From: Citrobacter tructae
GTDB taxonomy: Bacteria; Pseudomonadota; Gammaproteobacteria; Enterobacterales; Enterobacteriaceae
DNA: 64,000 nucleotides
Direction of reading: 5' to 3'
Assembly: GCF_004684345.1 (NCBI RefSeq)
Contig: NZ_CP038468.1
Coordinates: 42,069-106,068, forward strand
Part shown: positions 24,585 to 33,049 of the stretch, in pieces
Numbering within the stretch: position 1 is the stretch's first letter
How the letters are laid out: each line of letters begins with the position of its first letter
Notes under the pieces: generated by a model
Database searches by the model: none
Told to the model about the DNA's origin: nothing
The model's input: only the letters and a program-made list of their open reading frames with translations
Position numbers and translations under genes: made by a program

Positions 24585-24917
24585 ATGTGCAAATCGTTGA
24601 AGGATTTTCTGAATCAGCCTGAGTCATTACGGCAGCCTACGGCTGAGGATCATGCGCTGGCGGCGCTGCTGAATGGCGAAGTCGTCAATGCTCCTGCGCC
24701 ACTGCTTCCGTTGGGCGCTTTTACACGCGAAGACGCGAAAAACGTGTCTGCGTATTACTCCAATGTGACGTTAGAAAACGATCAGTCATCGCATTTTCAG
24801 TTAGTTATGCGTGACGAACATGAGCAGTTGATTGAACGGGTCTGGAATTTCCAGCCGGATGCCGGACAGGTACTGAACGGCTACCTGAAAAGTCACGGCA
24901 GGGCAGTACAGCAGTAA
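24585..24917 (+). CDS. Unknown leading-region protein upstream of the ParB-like gene (110 aa)
   Basis: Starts MCKSLKDFLNQPESLRQPTA after AGAGGGG. Soluble; the C-terminus reads LIERVWNFQPDAGQVLNGYL. It lies 67 bp before the ParB-like gene and is probably co-transcribed with it, psiB and psiA. In F-type plasmids this slot is often filled by ssb or small unknown genes; no SSB fold is visible here. Confidence 0.6.
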   Translation: MCKSLKDFLNQPESLRQPTAEDHALAALLNGEVVNAPAPLLPLGAFTREDAKNVSAYYSNVTLENDQSSHFQLVMRDEHEQLIERVWNFQPDAGQVLNGYLKSHGRAVQQ

Positions 24918-24984
24918 ACGAAAGGTGTTCTGCGGAGATGCACCTCCGCAGAACGCGACAATCATTAAAATGGAGGAAATAACG

Positions 24985-26973
24985 ATGTCAGTAGCAAATG
25001 TTAAAGCAAAATCAGCCAAAAAGGCCAACCCGAAGAATAAAGTTATCAGCGCAGAACTGAAAAGCGCGCTTGATTCCGCTGTTATCACATACGTTCCGCT
25101 GTCCGATCTTATTAAATCTCCGCTGAACGTGCGTACTATCCCTTACACCGCTGACAGTGTTAAACGTCTGGCTAACTCGATTGAAAACCTCGGGCTTCTG
25201 CATAACCTCGTGGTTCACGTGCTGCCGGAGGGCAAATCCGGAGTTGCTGCAGGTGGTAGACGTCTCACCGCACTGAATCTGTTGTGCGAGACGGGACGTA
25301 TTGGTGCTGATTATCAGGTTCCGGTTAAGTGTGTCAGTGACGAGTTGGCTGTTGAAGCGTCTTACGCTGAGAACAATGAACTGGAGGCGATGCACCCTGC
25401 CGAGCAAATTATGGCCTTTGGTAAGCTGGCGGCGCAGGGCAAAACCGCCGCGCAGATTGGTGATGGTCTGGGCTATGGTTCCCGCCATGTTCAGCGCATG
25501 TTGAAACTGGCAAACCTTGCCCCAGCACTGCTGGATAAGCTGGCACAGGATGAAATCACTGTTGAGCAGTGTCAGGCTCTGTGCCTTGAATCCAGTCAGG
25601 AACGTCAGGTTCAGGTGTTTGACAGCGTCTACGCGCAGTGGGGATCTGTTCAGGCTCATTTACTAAAACGTGCGATCACAGAAACCGAAATTTCTGTTAC
25701 CAGTTCAGCCTTTCTCTTTGTGGGTCGTGAAGCATATGAAACCGCTGGCGGTGTGGTTCGTGAAGATTTGTTTTCCAAGGAAGAGGGGGCTGGAACGGCT
25801 GACAGCGTACTGGTTCAGCGCCTTGTACAGGAAAAACTGGACACGATTGCACTGCAACACGAACTGAGCGAGGGCTGGTCGTGGAGTATGGGTCGTCCAG
25901 AAACGGTAAGTCGTTATGGTCAGGACGGGCAAGACTACCTGCTGCTGGAAAAACCAGAAACCGTCTATACCGATGAAGAACAGGCGCGTCTGGATGAACT
26001 GAAAGAGAAATTTAGTACGTTTGACAGTGCCTGTGATGAAGCTGACGAGCTTGATGCCGAAATCTGTCGTATGCAGGAAGAAGCAGGACAACGTGCCTGG
26101 ACGGATGGGATGAAAGCCTCTGCGGGTGTTGTGGTCAGCTACCAGTATGGCGAACTGGTCATTCAGCGCGGTGTCTGCCGTATTGCAGACCTTCCGACAA
26201 AAGAGAACGGAGAAACGGAAAGTGGGGAGGATCCTGTACCTGCGGTGACTTCGATAAAAAAAGATATCACCGAAGGGGTTACCGCGCCGCAACTGCTGAA
26301 AATGTCGTCTGAAAGGACGCTTGCTGTTCAGGCAGCGTTGATGAACCAGCCAACCAAAGCCGTGGCGCTGCTGGCATGGCGTATGTGTGCTGAGGTCTTT
26401 ACGGGGCGTGGAGAGCAGGATAATCCATTTGGTGTTCGCGTGACTGTAGGTCATTACTCACAGACCATGAATGCACCGTCGGGCAAGGAGGGTAAAGCAT
26501 ATACCGCAATCCGGACCGAAGGTGAGCGTCTTGAGGCGCTGTTGCCAGAGGGCTGGCGACAGGATTTAACCTCGTTCTTCTCGCTGGATGGTGGCGTGCT
26601 CATGTCTCTTATGGCGTTTTGTACGGCCTGTTCCGTTGACGGTGTTCAGACTCGCGATAACGGTCATACCTCCCGAAGTAAACTTGACGCGCTGGAGACT
26701 GCGATCGATTTCAACTTTCGCGACTGGTGGCATCCAACCAAAGACGGATATTTCAAAGGCGTTAAGCATGACCAGATTGTCGAATCCCTGAAAGAGGCTG
26801 GAATGGAAGGGGCAGCGTCCGATGCGGCGAAGATGAAGAAGGGCGATGCTGCCGAGCTTGCCGAAGATCGTCTGAAAGACAGTTGCTGGGTTCCTGCGTG
26901 GTTATGCGCTCCGCAGCCGAAAGCGATTGAAGAAAACCAGACTGAAACTGACCACTCGGCATTAGCCGCCTGA
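24985..26973 (+). CDS. Large ParB/Spo0J-like leading-region protein (662 aa)
   Basis: Starts MSVANVKAKSAKKANPKNK; ATG at 24985 has GGAGG at the right spacing. The N-terminal ParB/sulfiredoxin-like domain (VPLSDLIKSPLNVRTIP to GGRRLTALNLL) is followed by a helix-turn-helix (AAQIGDGLGYGSRHVQRMLKLA). The long C-terminal half has no domain I recognise. It matches the 650-aa-class protein found between ssb and psiB in F-type leading regions (YubM-like). It lies far from the true partition genes, so it is not the segregation ParB. Role unknown; a CTP- or DNA-dependent establishment function is possible. Confidence 0.8.
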   Translation: MSVANVKAKSAKKANPKNKVISAELKSALDSAVITYVPLSDLIKSPLNVRTIPYTADSVKRLANSIENLGLLHNLVVHVLPEGKSGVAAGGRRLTALNLLCETGRIGADYQVPVKCVSDELAVEASYAENNELEAMHPAEQIMAFGKLAAQGKTAAQIGDGLGYGSRHVQRMLKLANLAPALLDKLAQDEITVEQCQALCLESSQERQVQVFDSVYAQWGSVQAHLLKRAITETEISVTSSAFLFVGREAYETAGGVVREDLFSKEEGAGTADSVLVQRLVQEKLDTIALQHELSEGWSWSMGRPETVSRYGQDGQDYLLLEKPETVYTDEEQARLDELKEKFSTFDSACDEADELDAEICRMQEEAGQRAWTDGMKASAGVVVSYQYGELVIQRGVCRIADLPTKENGETESGEDPVPAVTSIKKDITEGVTAPQLLKMSSERTLAVQAALMNQPTKAVALLAWRMCAEVFTGRGEQDNPFGVRVTVGHYSQTMNAPSGKEGKAYTAIRTEGERLEALLPEGWRQDLTSFFSLDGGVLMSLMAFCTACSVDGVQTRDNGHTSRSKLDALETAIDFNFRDWWHPTKDGYFKGVKHDQIVESLKEAGMEGAASDAAKMKKGDAAELAEDRLKDSCWVPAWLCAPQPKAIEENQTETDHSALAA

Positions 26974-27016
26974 TATGGAGAGCCGCCCCGATGGGGCGGC
27001 AATAAGGAGATACCCT

Positions 27017-27442
27017 ATGAGTATTCATCATTCCCGTCTTGCCGCGATGACCGCCGAAGAGTTTGAAGCCCATCGAGCAGCGGGTTTTCAGTATCGCAGT
27101 GAACTCACTAATGCCGTCATGAATTCCTTCGCGCTTCCTGACAAATGGGACATGAACGGAGAATTTCGCAGTGAGTTCGGCGGCTTGTTTCCGGTTCAGA
27201 TTCGCTTTACCCCCGAACATGAGCGCTTTGAAGTGGTGGTATGCAGCCCTGGTGAAATCAGTGATTACTGGCTTGTGCTGATTTCCATGTCTCAGGGAGA
27301 GCGTCTGGCCTGTGTTCACCAGTCCTCGTTCTTCGATGCCAGTGAAATCAGCCGCATTTTGTGCCAGATCAGTGGCCTTCACTGGGATGGATACGGACTA
27401 TGCGACATCATGTCTATTCTGAAAGAGGAGATACCAGCATGA
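27017..27442 (+). CDS. psiB: PsiB SOS-inhibition protein (141 aa)
   Basis: Binds RecA and stops SOS induction by the incoming single strand. Starts MSIHHSRLAAMTAEEFEAHR after AAGGAG. Signature segments: ELTNAVMNSF, MNGEFRSEFGGLFPVQIRF and FEVVVCSPGE, all close to F PsiB. A 19-bp GC hairpin (26983-27001) precedes the ribosome site. It overlaps psiA by 4 bp. Confidence 0.92.
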   Translation: MSIHHSRLAAMTAEEFEAHRAAGFQYRSELTNAVMNSFALPDKWDMNGEFRSEFGGLFPVQIRFTPEHERFEVVVCSPGEISDYWLVLISMSQGERLACVHQSSFFDASEISRILCQISGLHWDGYGLCDIMSILKEEIPA

Positions 27443-28173
27443 GCATTCCACGCCATCTCTCTCTTGTGACGCAACTGCCAGAACGTGAAGCTGCACTCCG
27501 TGCCATTATGCACGTTGAGGAAACAACCCAGAAGGACAGGCGGTTCGGTAATCCGCCGCACCCTTATGCCCGGGCCTTTTTCCGGTTCCTGTGTGGGAGC
27601 AGCAAAATTAGCGGTCGCGCCATTAACCAGGTACGCGGCGTGTACTGGTACAAGGACGACAAAGTCCCGCTCGCTCAGTATGAGGAAGCATTTGATACTC
27701 TGATTCGCTCGCGGGGTCGGCATTGTTATTCACCGCTTGATACCTCGATGGTGACATCGCTGTTTCCGGAGCAGGCGTTCAGTGTGGGAGAGCGTCAGGC
27801 AAGCCGTTACCAGCGTGAAGATGATCTATACAGCCGTCAGGAGGCACGCCGAGAAAGAGAGCGGGAAGAGAAGTATGACAATCTGACCGGGCAGGCCGAA
27901 ATTGACCTGGCATTTCACACACCGGAGACTATCCGCACCTGGTATGCCCACTGGTCACAACAGGATATCCGGGACTACGATCTGGAAAAAATGCTGTGGG
28001 CGTGGACAGAACGTTGTCCGTCACTGGCATCTCTGGTTCGCGGGTATAACCTGTCGGCGCTGGAGGTTGTGCTGGATGTTCACGACGTTGCGGGAGCCAG
28101 TTCGCCTGAAGAACGCGAGCTTGAACGCTGGATGGTACCGAACAAGATCACTCTTCGGGAGGTCTGGCCGTGA
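27439..28173 (+). CDS. psiA: PsiA protein (244 aa)
   Basis: Companion of PsiB in leading regions, with a poorly defined role. Starts MSIPRHLSLVTQLPEREAAL; GAGGAG upstream and the ATGA overlap with psiB favour this start over 27361. AEIDLAFHTPETIRTWYAHWS and the end ERWMVPNKITL are typical of PsiA. Full length. Confidence 0.9.
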   Translation: MSIPRHLSLVTQLPEREAALRAIMHVEETTQKDRRFGNPPHPYARAFFRFLCGSSKISGRAINQVRGVYWYKDDKVPLAQYEEAFDTLIRSRGRHCYSPLDTSMVTSLFPEQAFSVGERQASRYQREDDLYSRQEARREREREEKYDNLTGQAEIDLAFHTPETIRTWYAHWSQQDIRDYDLEKMLWAWTERCPSLASLVRGYNLSALEVVLDVHDVAGASSPEERELERWMVPNKITLREVWP

Positions 28174-28406
28174 GAAAACGAAACCCGTTCCGCGAGGAAC
28201 TGAAACTCGCACGCAGTCAGCGTAAGAAGCTGCAGACCATCGTCGACAAACTGAATGATATGTCTGCCGAATGGGCCGACTGGCATGGCGGACTGGAGAC
28301 AGATTTTTATCTGTTGGCTGAGGCGGTATACCCGCAACTTGCCGTGCTGGATGAGCAGATTACTGAGTGGGCCAGAGGGGAGGGCGATCCCCGGGAAGAC
28401 GGATAA
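28170..28406 (+). CDS. Small charged protein after psiA (78 aa)
   Basis: GTG start overlapping the psiA stop by 4 bp. Begins MRKRNPFREELKLARSQRKK, a strongly basic helix, then an acidic C-terminus. No domain recognised. Translational coupling supports it as a real member of the psi operon. Confidence 0.55.
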   Translation: MRKRNPFREELKLARSQRKKLQTIVDKLNDMSAEWADWHGGLETDFYLLAEAVYPQLAVLDEQITEWARGEGDPREDG

Positions 28407-28463
28407 GCAGGATAAATTAAGACAGTTAGCTGCCTATTCCTGGGCAGAAAGAGGGATGAACGG

Positions 28464-28469
28464 TATAAT
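28464..28469 (+). promoter_or_regulatory. Likely -10 box of the hok/mok transcript
   Basis: TATAAT at 28464 precedes a GC-rich leader beginning near 28476, about 100 nt upstream of the mok start. This matches the long stable hok mRNA of the R1 family. Confidence 0.5.
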
Positions 28470-28541
28470 GGCGGTGGCGCTTGAGGCTTTTTGCCTCAGG
28501 ATGTTCCGGTGGTTTGTACCTGTGTCGTGAGGCAGAAAGAC

Positions 28542-28608
28542 AAAAGCCCCAGTTAATTTTCATTAACCGAGGCCCCTGCATGAATCGACACCATCAGGAT
28601 AGCCTCTT
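28542..28608 (-). ncRNA. sok: sok antisense RNA (approximate ends)
   Basis: On the minus strand the region opposite the mok start ends in a hairpin (GGTTAAT and ATTAACT arms across a short loop) followed by GGGGCTTTTG, a terminator-like end near 28542. The position overlapping the mok initiation region is that of Sok, which blocks mok and hence hok translation. The 5' end is estimated from the usual length of about 65 nt. Confidence 0.55.
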
Positions 28609-28792
28609 AGATGCCGTAAGGCAAGGAGAAGAAGGCCATGAAACTGCCGCGAAGTCCCGTTATCTGGTGTGTGCTTATAGTGTGTTTAACACTGCTGGCA
28701 TTCACATACCTGACCCGAAAATCGCTTTGCGAAATCAGGCTGAAGGACGGAGAACGGGAGGTCGCTGCAATACTGGCTTACGAATCCGCTAA
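28580..28792 (+). CDS. mok: Mok, translational coupler of hok (71 codons)
   Basis: ATG at 28580 opens MNRHHQDSLLDAVRQGEEGH in a frame overlapping hok by nearly its whole length. In hok/sok loci translation of mok is needed for hok translation and is the direct target of the antisense RNA. Confidence 0.7.
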   Translation: MNRHHQDSLLDAVRQGEEGHETAAKSRYLVCAYSVFNTAGIHIPDPKIALRNQAEGRRTGGRCNTGLRIR

Positions 28793-28796
28793 GTAG
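28638..28796 (+). CDS. hok: Hok-family membrane toxin (52 aa)
   Basis: Post-segregational killing toxin that depolarises the inner membrane. MKLPRSPVIWCVLIVCLTLL gives the Hok start and membrane helix; LTRKSLCEIRLKDGEREVAA is the conserved periplasmic part, ending AYESAK. The length of 52 aa and the CEIR motif are standard for Hok/FlmA. Expression is controlled by mok/sok on the same locus, giving a type I addiction module. Confidence 0.93.
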   Translation: MKLPRSPVIWCVLIVCLTLLAFTYLTRKSLCEIRLKDGEREVAAILAYESAK

Positions 28797-29703
28797 CTAA
28801 CCCCGGCGGGGGGAAACCCCCGCCATTCAGGGTATCGGATGTTGTCGGACCATTGCCGCAAGCGCTTTTAGAAGGGCTTCCCTGTTCGCAGGGAGGCCCT
28901 TTTCCCTGTCTGGCCTGGCATGAACAACCTGCTGCAGGGCGCCCAGCTGGAAGGGCGGGGGAGAGGCGCTGCGCGCCTCCCATCCTCCCCTCCGTTTATG
29001 TCCTCATTATGGTCATTTAGTCGTCTTCCGCTTTCTTCCTGCCGTCTGTTTCTCTTTACTCACTTCTGTACCACTTTCCCTGATAGCTGTGCCATTTTCT
29101 CCCGGATTTTTGCTGTTTCAAACCAGAAAGGCGAAGAACCCGACCACCTTCGGCTCCCCGTCGCGCCAGCGCGCCAGGTCGTCAGGCCACACTCCGCCAG
29201 GGCAACTGCTTAACGCACCCGCCAGGCTCCGCCGAACCCCTGCGGGTTTCGGGCTATTCGCTAGTGTCCGATGGAGAAGGTCAACCCCACGCTTGCTGCG
29301 GCCGTTCCGGCCACGCCGCTCTCACCATCCCGTCGCCGGCGACGGGATTCTGCAGGGCAACATCGCTACGCTGCCGCGTATCGCCGTTGCGGCGGGTCCC
29401 GGCTCGTCTTCTCCGTTGTGCGTTTCGCCCTTTGAGATCCTCCTCCTGGGTGCTGAATCACGCCACAGTCCTCCTTGTCATCCAGGGCCGCTGCCGCTCT
29501 CCAGCGAAAACTTTTTCCAGGTAAAAACTTTGCGCTTCCGCCCCGGATTCCGGCGTCGGCCGGTGGCGTGCTGCACCTGCGGCGAAGGTTCTCAAACGGG
29601 TGAAGTGAAACAACCCGGGAAACTTCAGCAGGTTCCCGCAAAACGTCAAAACCGCGGCTCCCGTAACTCAACGGGTGATGTGATTAAAAGAAAGGAGATC
29701 CTT
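28797..29703. other. Long untranslated segment with repeat A
   Basis: No convincing gene in about 900 bp. It starts with a hairpin (GGCGGGGG-GAAA-CCCCCGCC), holds repeat A (29146-29320) and a GGCC-GTTCC-GGCC hairpin, and ends with a good AAAGGAG site for the gene at 29704. An open frame through 29089-29700 lacks a start and protein-like character. Confidence 0.4.
29146..29320 (+). repeat. About 175-bp direct repeat, copy A
   Basis: Begins CCTTCGGCTCCCCGTCGCGC and ends at GCCGTTCCGGCCACGCCGCT. Copy B lies at 32239-32413 in the same orientation, with long identical blocks (for example TTTCGGGCTATTCGCTAGTG) and scattered changes. The two copies bracket the segment holding the methylase-like gene, klcA and korC. 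Confidence 0.85.
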
Positions 29704-30060
29704 ATGCACGTATATCAGACCGAACCGACCCACACGCTGGACATGAACGCGACCGCCGAGGCCGAGCGCGCCTACTGGCTGACCCGCGAAAAAGCGGCTG
29801 TCACTGCACCCGTCGAAATCGACGTGTACAAGTTCCATGACGCGGCAGGGATGATGCCGCCAATGAACTGGCGTAGCGACACCGCGCAGGACACTGAAAC
29901 GTTCATGATGCAGGAAATGTATTGCGGGAACGTGACTGATATTTTCGTGCGCTGCGGCAAGCGTTATTTCCGTCTGCGTGATTACAGCCACCTGAATCAC
30001 GCCGTCATTGTGGCGAAGGTCAAAGCGACCTTCATTCCTGAAAGCCAGAAAACACACTGA
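29704..30060 (+). CDS. Unknown leading-region protein (118 aa)
   Basis: Starts MHVYQTEPTHTLDMNATAEA after AAAGGAG; the frame extends far upstream but coding character begins here. Soluble, with a C-terminal region RCGKRYFRLRDYSHLNHAVI. A GC hairpin (GCCGCCCC-TGAA-GGGGCGGC) separates it from the next gene. No domain recognised. Confidence 0.6.
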   Translation: MHVYQTEPTHTLDMNATAEAERAYWLTREKAAVTAPVEIDVYKFHDAAGMMPPMNWRSDTAQDTETFMMQEMYCGNVTDIFVRCGKRYFRLRDYSHLNHAVIVAKVKATFIPESQKTH

Positions 30061-30102
30061 TACACGGAGCCGCCCCTGAAGGGGCGGCAAGCAGGGGGAA
30101 CT

Positions 30103-30921
30103 ATGTCACAACTGAGTTTTGCAGAATTTTTCAACCAGGCGCGTGAGTCTGACAACGTTATTCCAATTGTTCCGGTTTCCAAAAAGAAGCCGATTATCGG
30201 ATTGATGCACGTGGATGCAGCACGTAAGCAGTTTATCCGCCTGTTTAACGATACCGCGCGTTATATGCGCCGCTGGGATGTGTTCTGCGATTTCATCACG
30301 CTTTCTGCCAGTGAGCTGGATCTGGCGCGGATTCTTACACCGGAGAATATCGAGCGTAGCCGCAAAGTCTGCGAGCGCTACGAGGCCGCAGATATTCAGA
30401 AAATGCATGATCTTTTCATCCTGATGGTGTGCGCGCTCGATGCCAAATTTCATGATTTTCTCGGCGCGATTTTCATGGAGCTGGAGCTGGGATCTAATGG
30501 CATGGGGCAATACTTCACGCCGTATTCCGTTCAGTCGATGATGGCACGAATGATGATGCCCGGCGTGAAAGAGTCGATCCGCCGCGAGGGTTTTGTCACC
30601 GTCAGTGACCCTGCGAGCGGCGCGGCGGGGATGATTATCGCCTATGCCGAATGCCTGTTAGATGCCGGATATGACCATTCGAATCACATGTTCGGAAGCT
30701 GTATCGATATTGACCCGATCGCCGCCGATATGGCGTTTGTTCAGCTTTCGTTACTGGGTATCCCGGCGGAAGTTATCACAGGCAACACGCTGACAATGAA
30801 CCTGCATCGTGCGCGGTATACCCCGGTTTATTACTGGAACGACTTTAAAAACAAGCTGGAGTTCCAGAGACGCATGAAAGCAATGAAGGACTTTATGTAC
30901 GGCCTCGATATTGCCGCCTGA
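30103..30921 (+). CDS. N-6 DNA-methylase-like protein lacking motif IV (272 aa)
   Basis: Contains GQYFTPYSVQSMMARMM and VSDPASGAAGMIIAYAECL, the entry and SAM-binding motifs of type I HsdM-like adenine methylases, plus GSCIDIDPIAADMAFVQL. The catalytic (N/D)PP(Y/F) motif expected after the IDIDP/ITGNTL region is not present: the sequence reads TGNTLTMNLHRARYTPVYYW. At 272 aa it is also shorter than true HsdM. It could bind SAM or HsdS-type partners without methylating. It is placed just before klcA, among antirestriction genes. Confidence 0.75.
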   Translation: MSQLSFAEFFNQARESDNVIPIVPVSKKKPIIGLMHVDAARKQFIRLFNDTARYMRRWDVFCDFITLSASELDLARILTPENIERSRKVCERYEAADIQKMHDLFILMVCALDAKFHDFLGAIFMELELGSNGMGQYFTPYSVQSMMARMMMPGVKESIRREGFVTVSDPASGAAGMIIAYAECLLDAGYDHSNHMFGSCIDIDPIAADMAFVQLSLLGIPAEVITGNTLTMNLHRARYTPVYYWNDFKNKLEFQRRMKAMKDFMYGLDIAA

Positions 30922-31000
30922 CATATAGCGTTTGCAGCTGCCGTTCCGGCAGCGCCACTTAAACTGGCCGCCACTGGCGGCCACTAAGGAAAGCCGAATA

Positions 31001-31492
31001 ATGATGACTTCCACAATGATTGCCCCGACTGCCAGCATTGAAATCACTGACCCGCGCCAGCGTCTGGCCTTTATTCCTGAATTATTCTTCACGCCGCAGG
31101 GCGACCAGCTGGTCGCCTCCTGGTTACAGGTACATAGCCAGTATGACGGAGGTTTCTGGCGTTACTTTGCCGTTCCGCGTGGTATCAGCGGTCGAATTGA
31201 CGGATGGACTGAGGACTGTATTACCCGACCGACCGGGTATCTGGTACCGCCGGAAGGGGTGTATCACGTGACCATGCCGGGAAATTACTTCGATGCTGAG
31301 GTTTCAGCGGAGGCCGCCGGGATCATTGCGACACTGATGTCCCTCAATCGTCTGAACTGGCAGGTCTATGAAATGGGGGAGCGCATGGCGAAAGTCTGCC
31401 AGGGGCTTGTCGATCGTCAGGACGCGCTGAAGGACTATATCAGCATCATCAAACACCCGGAACGCGATCTGATTTACCGGGCCATTGACTGA
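31001..31492 (+). CDS. klcA: KlcA/ArdB-family antirestriction protein (163 aa)
   Basis: ArdB-type inhibitor of type I restriction that does not mimic DNA. Starts MMTSTMIAPTASIEITD after AAGGAAAG; ATG at 31004 is an alternative. The family signature is VTMPGNYFDAEVSAEAAGIIATLMSLNRL, with GGFWRYFAVP earlier. Upstream hairpins (30937-30953 and a GGCCGCC-rich stem) belong to a repeated module. KorC is encoded convergently 344 bp downstream. Confidence 0.88.
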   Translation: MMTSTMIAPTASIEITDPRQRLAFIPELFFTPQGDQLVASWLQVHSQYDGGFWRYFAVPRGISGRIDGWTEDCITRPTGYLVPPEGVYHVTMPGNYFDAEVSAEAAGIIATLMSLNRLNWQVYEMGERMAKVCQGLVDRQDALKDYISIIKHPERDLIYRAID

Positions 31493-31536
31493 AAAATCAG
31501 GCCCGGCGATTGCCGGGCCACACCGAAAGAGGACGT

Positions 31537-31839
31537 ATGAGCAAACCCCACAAACTGGAAATCCTGCTGGCGTGGCTGGAGGATAACGTGGCGATGGGCA
31601 CAGAGATAATTTTTGATGAAGGGATCGATTCGGGTGATGTGCTTCCGGCAGTTCGCGCGGCGGTTGAACTGCTGAATATGCCCAAAGCGGTCAGTCATCC
31701 GCCGCCATGGGATGCTTACTATACCTGTGAAGCCATTGATTCAGAGGAACTGAGCAAAGATGAAGCGCGAGTCTGGAATATGGCGCAAAAATATGTGCAG
31801 GACACGTTGCAGGGGAGGCCCGCAGGGAAGGGCCGTTAA
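31537..31839 (+). CDS. Hypothetical protein downstream of klcA (100 aa)
   Basis: Starts MSKPHKLEILLAWLEDNVAM after GAAAGAGGA. Acidic, helical. It is separated from klcA by a GC hairpin (GGCCCGGC-GATT-GCCGGGCC) and its last 4 bp overlap the end of convergent korC. Probably co-transcribed with klcA. Family not recognised. Confidence 0.6.
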   Translation: MSKPHKLEILLAWLEDNVAMGTEIIFDEGIDSGDVLPAVRAAVELLNMPKAVSHPPPWDAYYTCEAIDSEELSKDEARVWNMAQKYVQDTLQGRPAGKGR

Positions 31840-32093
31840 TCCGGATGGATCGCATCATCGATCATCGTATTGAGCATTTCACGCATTTTGTCGCCGCTGG
31901 TCCGGTTCTGTCTGAATCGGGGCAGCTGGTCCTGTAGTGATAGCGTCACTGTTGCCAGCGCAATGCTACGTTTCAGGCGGGGCGCGTTTTCGTAGTCTTT
32001 ATAGGTTCGCAGGCTGATATCCAGTTGTTCAGCCGCCTTGTCACGGCTCCAGCCGAGGCCTTTTCTCCAGAGTCGAAGCTCGTAACCTGTCAT
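31836..32093 (-). CDS. korC: KorC-like helix-turn-helix repressor (85 aa)
   Basis: Starts MTGYELRLWRKGLGWSRDKA; the helix-turn-helix is GWSRDKAAEQLDISLRTYKDYEN, close to KorC of IncP/IncL-M plasmids, which represses klcA-type operons. It is the only minus-strand protein gene in the leading region. Two GTGCA-N5-TGCAC palindromes directly upstream (32111-32181) are likely its autoregulatory operators. Confidence 0.8.
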   Translation of the reverse strand: MTGYELRLWRKGLGWSRDKAAEQLDISLRTYKDYENAPRLKRSIALATVTLSLQDQLPRFRQNRTSGDKMREMLNTMIDDAIHPD

Positions 32094-32110
32094 TATTTAT
32101 CCTTAAAAAA

Positions 32111-32181
32111 GTGCAGAAATTGCACTTATTTTATAATGAAATTATGGTTTTTTTGAAGGTTAAAAGGTGCAGAAATTGCAC
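32111..32181. promoter_or_regulatory. Two KorC-type operators
   Basis: Identical 15-mers GTGCAGAAATTGCAC at 32111-32125 and 32167-32181, start-to-start 56 bp, in an A/T-rich promoter region just upstream of korC. Two identical spaced palindromes suggest cooperative repression. Confidence 0.75.
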
Positions 32182-32238
32182 TTTTTTTGATGTTGAAATT
32201 GACAGCGAAAAGAGAAAGGAAAATGCGAAAGGTGCGCC

Positions 32239-32413
32239 CCCTTCGGCTCCCCGTCGCGCCAGCGCGCCGGGTCGTCAGGCCACACTCCGCCGGGCAGCTG
32301 CTGACGCACCGGCCAGGCTCCGCCGAACCCGCAAGCGGTTTCGGGCTATTCGCTAGTGTCCGATGTCGAACGGCAACCCCCGCGCTTGCTGCGACCGTTC
32401 CGGCCGCGCCGCT
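32239..32413 (+). repeat. About 175-bp direct repeat, copy B
   Basis: Second copy of the repeat at 29146, same orientation. It is followed by a GGCCGCC-type stem and CTAAGGAAAGCC, which also occurs just before klcA. No gene is supported in the surrounding 32182-32848, so this is structural or regulatory sequence. Confidence 0.85.
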
Positions 32414-32848
32414 TTCACTGGCCGCCGCTGGCGTCCGCTAAGGAAAGCCGGCTTCACCGGCTTCTTCTGCCGTCCTTTTTCCCCTCCGCACGCACGAAAG
32501 CCTCTCATTGCTGATGCAGACTGACATCTCCCGTAAGCGTCTGAAAGGGTCGCAGCAGAGCTGCTTAAGGCCTGATTTTTTCCGGTGTGACGCAGAAAAA
32601 ATAAGTCCTTAACCCTTGCAGCCTCTTTCGGGCGCTGCCGGATCGTCTGCGCAATGAGGGCGTTTCGTTCTGGCCCGGAAGCCGAAGAAAAAAGAGACGG
32701 CAGAAGGAGCCGGGGGGGAACAACTGAAGGCTTGCGTCATCGACGCAGAAAGGATTGCCGGATCACAGGCAATAAAAAAGCAGAGCGCGAACTCTGCTTC
32801 TTCCAGACCAGATGCAACTGGTCCTCATCAAAACCAAAGGAGTTAACT

Positions 32849-32995
32849 ATGATTTTCGACCCGCAAATAGTCGCACAGGCGAAGGCGTTTGTAAACGCCC
32901 TGAAGAGTGGCCGCCGCGCGCATGTACCTGCGCTGCGATTTGAATACTGGCAGCAGTTCATGACTACCGTGAACGCCGAGTTGGGCTACATCTGA
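32849..32995 (+). CDS. Small protein (48 aa)
   Basis: Starts MIFDPQIVAQAKAFVNALKS after AAAGGAG. Helical, basic middle (GRRAHVPALRFEYWQQF). A GC hairpin terminator-like stem (GCCGCCCC-GCAA-CGGGGCGGC) follows at 33000-33022 with a short T run. The ribosome site and intercistronic spacing support it despite its size. Confidence 0.5.
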   Translation: MIFDPQIVAQAKAFVNALKSGRRAHVPALRFEYWQQFMTTVNAELGYI

Positions 32996-33049
32996 CAGCC
33001 GCCGCCCCGCAACGGGGCGGCTTTTGATCGCCATTGCGGAGAATAACCA

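Noticed and set aside
24985..26973. True partition ParB
   Set aside because: It has ParB-like domains but sits in the psi operon; partition modules with their own partners are at 14.8-17.4 kb.
29089..29703. Long N-terminal extension of the gene at 29704
   Set aside because: The extension covers repeat A and hairpins, reads as low-complexity basic sequence, and a strong AAAGGAG precedes 29704.
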